Assembly: GCA_021443405.1 (NCBI GenBank) | Contig: JABUUA010000003.1 | Span: 4,926 to 25,464 of the forward strand | Source of the DNA: Bacteroidaceae bacterium | GTDB taxonomy: Bacteria > Bacteroidota > Bacteroidia > Bacteroidales > Bacteroidaceae | DNA: 20,539 nucleotides | Direction of reading: 5' to 3' | Part shown: piece by piece, positions 14,272 through 20,539 of the stretch | How the letters are laid out: every line of letters begins with the position of its first letter | How positions within the stretch are numbered: the first letter of the stretch is position 1 | Notes under the pieces: model-generated | Databases searched by the model: none | What the model was told of the DNA's origin: nothing | The model's input: only the letters and a program-made list of their open reading frames with translations | Position numbers and translations under genes: made by a program

Positions 14272-15282
14272 TTACTTCACGTTGCCCACCTTGATGAGGT
14301 ACTCGGCAATCTGCACGGCATTGAGGGCGGCTCCCTTTTTAATCTGGTCGCCCACAAGCCAGAACGTGAGGCCGTTGGGGTTCGACAAGTCCTTGCGAAT
14401 ACGGCCCACATACACATCGTCCTTGCCGGCCAGGAAGAGCGGCATGGGATACACCTTGTTGGCAGGGTCGTCCATCAGCTGCACGCCCTCGCCGTTGCGG
14501 ATGGCTTCGGCAAAGGCCTCGGGGCTCACGGGCGCTTCCGTCTCGGCCCAGATGGCCTCGCTGTGGCTGCGGAGACTGGGCACGCGGACGCACATGGCGG
14601 AACAATCGGCGTCGGTGTGCATGATTTTCTTGGTCTCGTTGAACATCTTCATCTCCTCTTTGGTATAGCCGTTGTCGGTGAAGACGTCGATCTGTGGGAT
14701 GACGTTATAGGCCAACTGATAGGCAAACTTCTCTACCGTGGCAGGTTCTCCCGCGAGCACTTGTCGATATTGTTCTTCGAGCTCGGCCATGGCAGCCGCA
14801 CCCGCGCCGCTGGCCGCTTGGTAAGAAGCCACGTGCAGACGCTTGATGTGGCTCAGGTTCTCGAGGCATTGCAGGGCCACTACCATCATGATGGTGGTGC
14901 AGTTGGGGTTAGCTATGATGTTGCGCGGGCGGTTGAGCGCGTCCTCGGCATTGCACTCGGGCACTACGAGAGGCACATCGTCGTCCATGCGGAAAGCGCT
15001 GGAGTTGTCAATCATCACGGCTCCGTGCTTGGTGATGGTCTCGGCAAATTCCTTCGACGTGCCGCCGCCGGCGCTGGTGAAAGCAATGTCCACGCCCTTG
15101 AAGTCGTCGTTATGTTGCAGGAGTTTCACCTCGATTTCCTTGCCACGGAAGGTATATTTGGTGCCAGCACTGCGCTGGCTGCCAAACAACACCAGTTCGT
15201 CGATGGGGAAATTTCTCTCGTCGAGCACGCGCAGGAACTCCTGTCCCACGGCACCGCTCGCACCTACAATGGCTACTTTCAT
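14272..15282 (-). CDS. asd: Aspartate-semialdehyde dehydrogenase
   Basis: A 336-residue enzyme that reduces aspartyl phosphate to aspartate semialdehyde with NADPH, the branch point to lysine/diaminopimelate, threonine, methionine and isoleucine. Diaminopimelate also ties it to peptidoglycan. Seen: the nucleotide-binding VAIVGASGAVGQEFL (3-17), IANPNCTTIMMV with catalytic C128, the QAASGAGAAAM segment (155-165), and RVPSLRSHSEAI with the probable acid-base H240. Length and motif order are normal. It is transcribed alone: its own promoter lies upstream at 15320-15351, and it converges with rnhB across a 504-bp gap. Confidence 0.97.
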   Translation of the reverse strand: MKVAIVGASGAVGQEFLRVLDERNFPIDELVLFGSQRSAGTKYTFRGKEIEVKLLQHNDDFKGVDIAFTSAGGGTSKEFAETITKHGAVMIDNSSAFRMDDDVPLVVPECNAEDALNRPRNIIANPNCTTIMMVVALQCLENLSHIKRLHVASYQAASGAGAAAMAELEEQYRQVLAGEPATVEKFAYQLAYNVIPQIDVFTDNGYTKEEMKMFNETKKIMHTDADCSAMCVRVPSLRSHSEAIWAETEAPVSPEAFAEAIRNGEGVQLMDDPANKVYPMPLFLAGKDDVYVGRIRKDLSNPNGLTFWLVGDQIKKGAALNAVQIAEYLIKVGNVK

Positions 15283-15319
15283 AATAGAATCTTTTATACC
15301 TTATAAATAAATCCGGCTA

Positions 15320-15351
15320 CAAAGGTACGATTAAGCGCGAGAAAATGCAAA
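15320..15351 (-). promoter_or_regulatory. Promoter for asd
   Basis: On the minus strand TTTG (15351-15348), 20 bp, TACCTTTG (15327-15320): a consensus-quality Bacteroidota promoter. The leader to the asd ATG (15282) is about 30 nt. Confidence 0.78.
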
Positions 15352-15376
15352 TATATCGGCAATTTTCCGCCGGTGT

Positions 15377-15470
15377 GTGCCGTCGCCCGTCCGTTTGTGA
15401 GGTGGAAGGGAGGAAGCCGCCTCTCCGCACTCGCGGGCGGGACGACGACCGTTTTCTGGGGCGACGGTGC
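15377..15470. repeat. GC-rich inverted repeat between asd and the antiporter gene
   Basis: CCGTCGCCC (15380-15388) and GGGCGACGG (15459-15467) are a perfect 9-bp inverted repeat, extendable to 12 bp with two G-T pairs (15377-15388 with 15459-15470). The 70 bp between them are GC-rich. It lies between two divergent promoters and upstream of both predicted transcript starts, so it is unlikely to be in either mRNA. Confidence 0.4.
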
Positions 15471-15513
15471 GCGATTTATTGGGAAACACTACGTGTTATT
15501 GCCCAAAAATTCG

Positions 15514-15521
15514 TAACTTTG
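15514..15521 (+). promoter_or_regulatory. Probable -7 box for the antiporter operon
   Basis: TAACTTTG fits TAnnTTTG, though no good TTTG is seen 19-21 bp upstream. It ends only 5 bp before the ATG at 15527, so transcription should begin at or inside that codon. This bears on the choice of start: either the mRNA is leaderless, or translation begins at the in-frame ATG at 15560. Confidence 0.5.
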
Positions 15522-15526
15522 CAGCC

Positions 15527-17638
15527 ATGAATCTGCTACTCGCCGCTTCGCGAGGCGCCATGGTCACCGACGCAACAGCCATCTTTTTCATTGTGCTGGT
15601 GGTGATTCTCTTTGCGCCCCTGCTGCTACGCCGCCTGCGCATTCCGCACGTGGTGGGGCTTATCTTGGCGGGCATCCTTATAGGTCCCTTCGGCTTCAAC
15701 GTGGTGGAGCGCGACCGTTCGTTCGAAATCTTCGGGCAGGTGGGCATCTACTACATCATGTTTCTGGCGGCGCTCGAGCTCGACATGGGTTCCATGCAGC
15801 GCTACGCACGCCGCGGACTCGCCTTCGGTCTGCTCACGTTTGCCGTGCCGTTCGTGGTCGGGTTCGGCGTGATGTACTGGGCCATGGGCTTCGGTGTACC
15901 GACGTCCTTGCTGCTTTCCTGCATCTTTGCCTCGCACACGCTGGTAACCTATCCCATCGTGGGGCGCTACGGCATGACGCGCCACCCGTCGGTGGTGGTG
16001 TCGGTGGTGGCCACGGCCATCGCCACGTTCGGCGCCCTGTTAGTGCTGGCCGTGACGGTGGGCTCCATGAACCCCGATGCCGGTTGGGCGTACTGGTTGT
16101 GGTTTGCCGTTCGCTGCGTGCTCTACGGACTGTTTGTGTTGCTTGTCTATCCGCGTGTGGGCCGCTGGTTCCTGCGTAAGTACGACGACAACGTCATGCA
16201 GTTTATCTTCATTCTCTCGCTCCTCTTCCTCAGCGCCACGCTGGCACAACTGGCCGGACTGGAGGGTTTGCTGGGCGCGTTCCTCGCCGGTCTGGTGGTG
16301 AGTCGCCTTGTGCCCCGCACTTCGCCGCTGATGAACCGCATAGAATTTGTGGGCAACGCCCTGTTCATTCCCTATTTCCTCATCGGTGTGGGCATGATTA
16401 TCAACCCACGCGTGATGCTGAGCGACTGGTCGGTGATGCGTCTCGCCCTCGTCATCGTGGCGGTGGCGACGGCTACCAAGGCCATGGCGGCGTGGTTGAT
16501 GAACTGGTTGTTGCGGGAGGAAGGAAAACACGCGGCACTGCTCATGTTCGGCCTCACCAACGCCCATGCAGCGGGAGCACTGGCCATCGTGATGATTGGC
16601 ACCGCGCCCGAGGTCAATCTCATGGACGTGACGGTGCTCAACGGCACGGTCATGCTCATCCTCTTCTCGTGCATCATCAGCAGTTTTGCCACGAACTTCG
16701 GCGCCCGCCAGCTGGCCTTGCGCGACACGTCGCTCGAGGACAACCGCGGTTCGTACCACGGAAAGTGCCTTGTCACCTACTCGCAGCAGGCCAACGTGGA
16801 CAATATGACGCAGCTGGCCATGCTCATCCGTAACCCGTATATCCCCGATAGCTTGATGGGACTGGCCGTAGCCTACGACAGCAACGCCGCCACGGAGCAG
16901 CATCTTCGCGGGCGTCGGTTGCTCGAATTAGCCCAGAAACAAGCTGCAGCCGCCGACATCCACATGGCCACGATGAGTCGTGTGGCCACCAACATAGCCA
17001 GTGGCATCCTGCACACCATGCGCGAATACGACTGCGGCGAGGTGGTGATGTGCTTGGCAGACCGCGTCACGGGCATGCCCAAGTCCAGTCTCGGCACCAT
17101 CATCGACAATGTAATCGCCGGCACGCACCGCGAGGTGATGGTCATTCGCTACATTGTTCCGCCCGGCACAGTGCGGCGCGTGGTGATTGCCGTGCCGCAG
17201 AATGCGCAGTACGAAGTGGGCTTCTACAAGTGGATAGAGCACGTCTGCCGTATCGGCGAGCAACTCGACTGCCACCTTGAATACCATGCCCACCCCGACA
17301 CACTGCCTTACATACAGGGCTACATGCAGAAGAAGCATGGCAGTGTGCGCACCGAATATCGCCCGCTTCCCCACTGGGGACAGATGCTCAAGCTGGCCCG
17401 CAGCGTGGGCGACGGCGAACTGCTGGTGGTGGTGACGGCGCGTCCGGGCTTCATCTCCTACCGAAACTCGTTCGACGCCCTTCCCATCCACATCCATCGC
17501 TTCTTCAGTCACACCAGCGTCATGCTCCTCTATCCCGACCAATGGGGCGAGCCCAACGAATCGGTGTCCATATTCCAGCCCAACGGGCAGGCGGTCACGC
17601 GCCAGCGCTCGTGGCTTAAACGACTCTTCCGAAAATGA
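15527..17638 (+). CDS. Cation:proton antiporter (CPA2/Kef-type) with C-terminal cytoplasmic domain
   Basis: A 703-residue protein from the ATG at 15527. Residues about 15-400 form a Na+/H+ exchanger domain with some twelve hydrophobic segments, recognised by IFFIVLVVILFAPLLLRRLRIPHVVG, LAGILIGPFGFNV, MFLAALELDM and ASHTLVTYPIVGRYG (longer blocks are split reading). The last 280 residues are soluble and resemble the universal-stress-protein-like region found behind such antiporters in Bacteroidota. The frame opens at 15467, but a -7 box sits in that extension, so 15527 or 15560 (MVTDATAIFF) is the real start. The segment ATAIATFGALLVLAV (163-177) lacks the acidic residue usually found there. 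The stop codon overlaps the ATG of the ABC ATPase gene (ATGA), implying coupled translation. Transported ion not known. Confidence 0.9.
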   Translation: MNLLLAASRGAMVTDATAIFFIVLVVILFAPLLLRRLRIPHVVGLILAGILIGPFGFNVVERDRSFEIFGQVGIYYIMFLAALELDMGSMQRYARRGLAFGLLTFAVPFVVGFGVMYWAMGFGVPTSLLLSCIFASHTLVTYPIVGRYGMTRHPSVVVSVVATAIATFGALLVLAVTVGSMNPDAGWAYWLWFAVRCVLYGLFVLLVYPRVGRWFLRKYDDNVMQFIFILSLLFLSATLAQLAGLEGLLGAFLAGLVVSRLVPRTSPLMNRIEFVGNALFIPYFLIGVGMIINPRVMLSDWSVMRLALVIVAVATATKAMAAWLMNWLLREEGKHAALLMFGLTNAHAAGALAIVMIGTAPEVNLMDVTVLNGTVMLILFSCIISSFATNFGARQLALRDTSLEDNRGSYHGKCLVTYSQQANVDNMTQLAMLIRNPYIPDSLMGLAVAYDSNAATEQHLRGRRLLELAQKQAAAADIHMATMSRVATNIASGILHTMREYDCGEVVMCLADRVTGMPKSSLGTIIDNVIAGTHREVMVIRYIVPPGTVRRVVIAVPQNAQYEVGFYKWIEHVCRIGEQLDCHLEYHAHPDTLPYIQGYMQKKHGSVRTEYRPLPHWGQMLKLARSVGDGELLVVVTARPGFISYRNSFDALPIHIHRFFSHTSVMLLYPDQWGEPNESVSIFQPNGQAVTRQRSWLKRLFRK

Positions 17639-18345
17639 TACACGTAAGAAATATACACAAGAGCTTCGGCGACTTGCAAGTCCTGCGAGGCATCGACCTC
17701 GATATAGCGCGCGGCGAAGTGGTGAGCATCGTAGGCCCCAGCGGCGCGGGAAAGACCACGCTGCTGCAGATAATGGGCACGCTCGACGGCGCTGACCAAG
17801 GCACGATAGAGATTGACGGCGTGAACGTCAGCAGGCTGTCGCAGTCGAAATTGGCCAAGTTCCGCAACCAGAAGATTGGATTCGTGTTCCAGTTCCACCA
17901 GCTCCTACCCGAGTTCACGGCGCTTGAGAACATCATGATTCCCGCCTTCATCGCCGGTGCCGGGCGCAAGGAGGCCCGTCAGCGTGCCGAGGAGCTCCTC
18001 GATTTCATGGGGCTGAGCGACCGTGCCAACCACAAGCCGGCCGAGCTGTCGGGCGGTGAGAAGCAGCGCGTGGCCGTGGCCCGTGCTCTCGTCAACCGCC
18101 CTGCCGTAGTCATGGCCGACGAGCCGTCGGGCTCGCTCGACTCGAAAAACAAGGAAGAACTGCACCAGCTCTTCTTCCGTCTCCGCGACGAGATGGGGCA
18201 GACCTTTGTGATTGTGACCCACGACGAGCAGTTGGCACAGACCACCGACCGCACCATCCACATGAAAGACGGCGTTATCACCGATGCCACGTGCCCGGCC
18301 GACGACGAGCCGGCATCCACAGAAAACGATGCAGACCATGAATAA
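17635..18345 (+). CDS. ABC transporter ATP-binding protein, LolD/MacB/FtsE type
   Basis: A 236-residue ATPase with every nucleotide-binding motif: Walker A GPSGAGKTT (34-42), Q-loop Q86 in FQFHQLLPEFTALEN, signature LSGGEKQRVAVARAL (138-152), Walker B VVMADEPSGSLDS (158-170) and H-loop H196. The FQFHQLLPEFTALEN and ADEPSGSLDS segments place it in the lipoprotein-releasing/MacB/FtsE subgroup, most likely LolD. There is no membrane partner gene in the window; an unlinked LolC/E-like permease is possible. It overlaps the antiporter gene by 4 bp at its start and the following CvfB-like gene by 8 bp at its end, so it is translated within a tight operon. The last 20 residues are acidic and poorly conserved. 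Confidence 0.93.
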   Translation: MIHVRNIHKSFGDLQVLRGIDLDIARGEVVSIVGPSGAGKTTLLQIMGTLDGADQGTIEIDGVNVSRLSQSKLAKFRNQKIGFVFQFHQLLPEFTALENIMIPAFIAGAGRKEARQRAEELLDFMGLSDRANHKPAELSGGEKQRVAVARALVNRPAVVMADEPSGSLDSKNKEELHQLFFRLRDEMGQTFVIVTHDEQLAQTTDRTIHMKDGVITDATCPADDEPASTENDADHE

Positions 18346-19189
18346 ATTGGAACTCGGACGTATGAACACCTTGCGTGTGGAACGCAAGGAAGACCACGGC
18401 TTTTACCTCGATGGCGGACCCCAGTTGGGCGGTATTCTGTTGCCGAACAACGAGGTGCGGGGCACCGAAGAACCCGAGATAGGCAGTGAGATAGAAGTGT
18501 TTCTCTACCTCGACCAGGAGGAAAGACTGGTGGCCACCATGCAGCAACCGCTGGCACAGGTCGGCGACTTCGCCTACCTCGAAGTGGCGTGGGTGAACAA
18601 CTACGGCGCCTTCCTCAACTGGGGGCTGCTGAAAGATTTGTTCGTACCCTTCCGCGAACAGAAGATGAAGATGCAGAAGGGGCAGCGCTACATCGTGCAC
18701 GTCCATCTCGACGAGGAAAGTTACCGCATCATGGCCTCCGCCAAGGTGGACCGCTATCTCTCGGCCGAGATGCCTCGGTACCGCAGAGGCGATGCCGTGG
18801 ACGTGCTGGTCTGGCAAAAGACAGACCTCGGTTTCAAGGCCATCGCCGACAACCAATACGCCGCCCTCCTCTACGACACGCAGGTGTTTCGTAACCTTCA
18901 CACCGGCGACCGACTCACGGCTTACGTCAACAAAGTGCGGGAGGATGGCAAGATTGACCTAATGCTGCAGCGCCCGGGACAAGCCGCCGCGGCCGATTTC
19001 AGCGAGGTGTTGCTCAATCATCTGCACACCAACGGCGGTCGCACTGTGCTGGGCGACAAGTCGCCCGCCGAGGAAATCTATTCCGTGTTCGGCGTGAGCA
19101 AGAAGGTGTTCAAGAAGGCGGTGGGCGACCTCTACAAGCGTCACCTCATCGAGATAGCCGACGATGGTTTGACATTAATTAAGGAATAA
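18338..19189 (+). CDS. S1-domain RNA-binding protein, CvfB-like
   Basis: A 283-residue protein related to CvfB/YitL: tandem S1-like OB-fold domains (about 1-60, 65-135 and 140-210) and a C-terminal winged helix (about 225-283, SPAEEIYSVFGVSKKVFKKA and YKRHLIEIADDGLTLI). Characteristic pieces are FYLDGGPQLGGILLPNNEV, VAWVNNYGAFLNWGL and GFKAIADNQYAALLYDTQVF (split blocks). CvfB proteins bind RNA and affect virulence gene expression in Staphylococcus; the role in this phylum is unknown to me. The frame opens at 18284, inside the ABC gene; I chose the ATG at 18338 (MNKLELGRMN), 8 bp before the ABC stop, because homologues begin there. An ATG at 18329 is also possible. Confidence 0.9.
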   Translation: MNKLELGRMNTLRVERKEDHGFYLDGGPQLGGILLPNNEVRGTEEPEIGSEIEVFLYLDQEERLVATMQQPLAQVGDFAYLEVAWVNNYGAFLNWGLLKDLFVPFREQKMKMQKGQRYIVHVHLDEESYRIMASAKVDRYLSAEMPRYRRGDAVDVLVWQKTDLGFKAIADNQYAALLYDTQVFRNLHTGDRLTAYVNKVREDGKIDLMLQRPGQAAAADFSEVLLNHLHTNGGRTVLGDKSPAEEIYSVFGVSKKVFKKAVGDLYKRHLIEIADDGLTLIKE

Positions 19190-19252
19190 GCCGACCGATT
19201 GGCACGCCACTTGTGTCACACACCGGTAGTGAAACTATAAAACAACGAACTT

Positions 19253-19924
19253 ATGTATTGGATTTTATTTATTGGCATTGCCTTGGTAAGCTATCTCGTG
19301 CAGGCCAACCTCAACAGAAAGTTTGAGAAATACGGGCGCATCCCCACCGACAATGGCATGTCGGGCCGCGAGGTGGCCGAGAAAATGTTGCACGACAACG
19401 GCATTTACGACGTTCGCGTCATCAGCACGCCCGGCCGACTCACCGACCATTATAACCCTGCTGACAAGACGGTGAACCTTAGTGAGGACGTGTACAATGA
19501 GCGCAGTATTGCCGCTGCCGCCGTGGCTGCACACGAGTGCGGGCATGCCGTTCAGCACGCCACCGCCTACGGCCCGCTGGGTCTGCGTAGCGCCTTGGTG
19601 CCCGTGGTGAGCTTTGCCGGCACTTGGGTCACGTGGGTCATCCTTGCCGGCATCTTCCTCATCAACGTGTTCCCCGTCATCATGCTGGCGGGCATCGGCC
19701 TGTTTGCCTGCACCACGCTGTTCAGTTTCATCACGCTCCCCGTGGAGATTAACGCCAGCAAGCGTGCCACGGAGTGGTTGAGTCGCGCCGGCATCGTTAG
19801 CCCGCGCACCTATCCTTACGCCGTCGAGGCCCTGAAGTCAGCCGCATACACCTACGTCGTGGCCGCACTTAGTTCACTGGCCACGCTGGTGTATTACATC
19901 ATGATTTACTCGCGACGCAACTAA
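19253..19924 (+). CDS. Membrane zinc metallopeptidase, YugP family
   Basis: A 223-residue membrane protein with the zinc-binding motif HECGH at 94-98 inside AAVAAHECGHAVQHATAY, and the family's HYNPADKTVNLSEDVYN segment (66-82). It matches the neutral zinc metallopeptidase family of Bacillus YugP (Zn_peptidase_2). Hydrophobic segments are at about 1-19, 111-138, 141-165 and 200-218, so the active site sits between the first and second. Substrates are unknown. It follows the CvfB-like gene after 63 bp; no clear promoter is seen in that gap, so it may be the last gene of the operon that begins with the antiporter. A strong bidirectional terminator follows. Confidence 0.92.
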   Translation: MYWILFIGIALVSYLVQANLNRKFEKYGRIPTDNGMSGREVAEKMLHDNGIYDVRVISTPGRLTDHYNPADKTVNLSEDVYNERSIAAAAVAAHECGHAVQHATAYGPLGLRSALVPVVSFAGTWVTWVILAGIFLINVFPVIMLAGIGLFACTTLFSFITLPVEINASKRATEWLSRAGIVSPRTYPYAVEALKSAAYTYVVAALSSLATLVYYIMIYSRRN

Positions 19925-19950
19925 CATGTTCTCAAAAATTCGGGATAATA

Positions 19951-19991
19951 AGAGGGCGTGCCATTCGTGGCACGCCCTCTGTTTCTTCTTG
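19951..19991 (+). terminator. Bidirectional intrinsic terminator between the peptidase gene and rplS
   Basis: A perfect 13-bp stem (19951-19963 with 19968-19980) with a TTCG tetraloop is followed on the plus strand by GTTTCTTCTTG. On the minus strand it is followed by TTATTATCCC and then ATTTTTGAG, so it can serve both converging genes. Confidence 0.85.
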
Positions 19992-20006
19992 ATAAGGGAA
20001 AGACTC

Positions 20007-20378
20007 TTAAGCCTCGCTTGCAGCGGTGTTGACGCGCTTCTCGGCGATACGAGCCTTCTTACCGGTCAGGTTGCGCAAGTAGTAGAGCTTAGCGCGACGA
20101 ACCTTACCTACCTTGTTCACAACGATGTTGTCGATGTTGGGGCTCTCGATAGGGAAGATACGCTCTACGCCCACGGTGCCTGACATCTTGCGAACGGTGA
20201 AGCGCTTCTTGTCGCCGTGACCTGCAATCTTGATTACTACGCCACGATACAACTGGATACGCTCCTTGTTACCCTCGATGATCTTGTAAGCTACGGTTAC
20301 AGTGTCGCCAGCCTTGAACTTGGGATGGCTCTTACCAGTAGCAAATGCTTCCTCAGCAATTTTAATTAAGTCTGCCAT
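20007..20378 (-). CDS. rplS: 50S ribosomal protein L19 (bL19)
   Basis: A 123-residue bL19, a protein at the 30S-50S interface. The sequence MADLIKIAEEAF then FKAGDTVTVAYKIIEGNKER, LYRGVVIKIAG, FTVRKMSGTVGVERIFP and VRRAKLYYLRNLTGKKARI is unmistakable. The open frame extends in frame to 20444, but I use the ATG at 20378 because bL19 proteins of this phylum begin MADLIKI; the extra residues would be translated leader. A short Ala/Glu-containing tail (VNTAASEA) ends the protein. It appears to be transcribed alone, from a strong promoter at 20476-20507, with a leader of about 90 nt, and stops at the shared terminator at 19951-19980. Confidence 0.98.
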   Translation of the reverse strand: MADLIKIAEEAFATGKSHPKFKAGDTVTVAYKIIEGNKERIQLYRGVVIKIAGHGDKKRFTVRKMSGTVGVERIFPIESPNIDNIVVNKVGKVRRAKLYYLRNLTGKKARIAEKRVNTAASEA

Positions 20379-20472
20379 TTTTGATTGGTTGTTTAATAAA
20401 TTGTTTACCATCTCACCAAAGGCATAACAGGTCTCTCTAAACATCCTGCCAGCGACCTAAGGCGGAAAGCGA
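20379..20472 (-). promoter_or_regulatory. rplS leader, possible regulatory structure
   Basis: The leader between the predicted transcript start and the rplS ATG is about 90 nt, longer than the other leaders here. AGGTC and GACCT (20458-20454 with 20433-20429 on the minus strand) can pair as a 5-bp stem around a 20-nt loop, and an A/T-rich single-stranded stretch precedes the ATG. Ribosomal protein genes are often autoregulated through such leaders; the structure seen here is weak evidence. Confidence 0.3.
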
Positions 20473-20475
20473 CTG

Positions 20476-20507
20476 CAAAGGTACGAATAAGCGAGCGTTT
20501 TTCCAAA
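20476..20507 (-). promoter_or_regulatory. Promoter for rplS
   Basis: On the minus strand TTTG (20507-20504), 20 bp, TACCTTTG (20483-20476): consensus Bacteroidota primary-sigma promoter with the same geometry as the asd promoter. Confidence 0.78.
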
Positions 20508-20511
20508 TAAA

Positions 20512-20539
20512 TTTGAGAAAAACCGAGCGGGAGTACCTT
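20512..20539 (+). promoter_or_regulatory. Possible divergent promoter cut off by the window end
   Basis: TTTG at 20512-20515, 18 bp, then TACCTT at the last six bases; if the next bases are TG this is a -7 box for a plus-strand gene beyond the window. Only partly visible. Confidence 0.35.

Noticed and set aside
16040..16903. A 287-codon minus-strand frame opposite the antiporter gene.
   Set aside because: Histidine- and glutamate-rich antisense shadow of hydrophobic plus-strand codons; no domain.

Overview
The window looks like chromosomal DNA from a Bacteroidota bacterium, most likely Prevotellaceae (Prevotella or a close relative) by overall feel; genus is inference. Support: several promoters match the Bacteroidota primary-sigma pattern (TTTG, about 20 bp, TAnnTTTG), starts mostly lack a Shine-Dalgarno sequence, GC is fairly high, and gene order (parA-parB-DUF5683-lytic transglycosylase-rel beside surE-lpxB) is typical of the phylum. 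I see no rRNA, tRNA, CRISPR array, prophage or intact IS element. Most of it is ordinary core genome.

Layout. 1-4650, minus strand: parA, parB, a DUF5683 membrane protein, a LysM lytic transglycosylase and the 5' part of a bifunctional (p)ppGpp synthetase/hydrolase, probably read as one long unit from a promoter near 4690. 4880-8476, plus strand, divergent: surE, lpxB, menA and a CPBP-family membrane protease, closely packed. 8495-10807, minus strand: a padR regulator, a previously untracked 22-residue hydrophobic peptide, and a large PspC-domain membrane protein. 11231-13767, plus strand: sufS cysteine desulfurase, an unrecognised lipoprotein, and rnhB. 14272-15282, minus: asd. 15527-19924, plus: a CPA2-type cation/proton antiporter, a LolD-like ABC ATPase, a CvfB-like S1 protein and a YugP-like zinc peptidase. 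20007-20378, minus: rplS.

Together the genes cover chromosome partition, envelope building (lipid A, peptidoglycan remodelling, menaquinone), stress signalling, Fe-S sulfur supply, RNA primer removal, aspartate-family amino acid synthesis and translation.

The less ordinary material is between genes. The padR-sufS gap holds a candidate PadR operator lying over the padR promoter and a 180-bp element closed by a 22-bp near-perfect inverted repeat with further nested pairing. The rnhB-asd gap holds a series of hairpins ending in a very strong terminator some 250 bp past rnhB, suggesting a long structured 3' UTR or a small RNA. The parB-parA gap holds homopolymeric A/T palindromes inside an 11-bp inverted repeat. 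The best candidate for something undescribed is the PadR / 22-residue peptide / PspC-protein operon with its operator.
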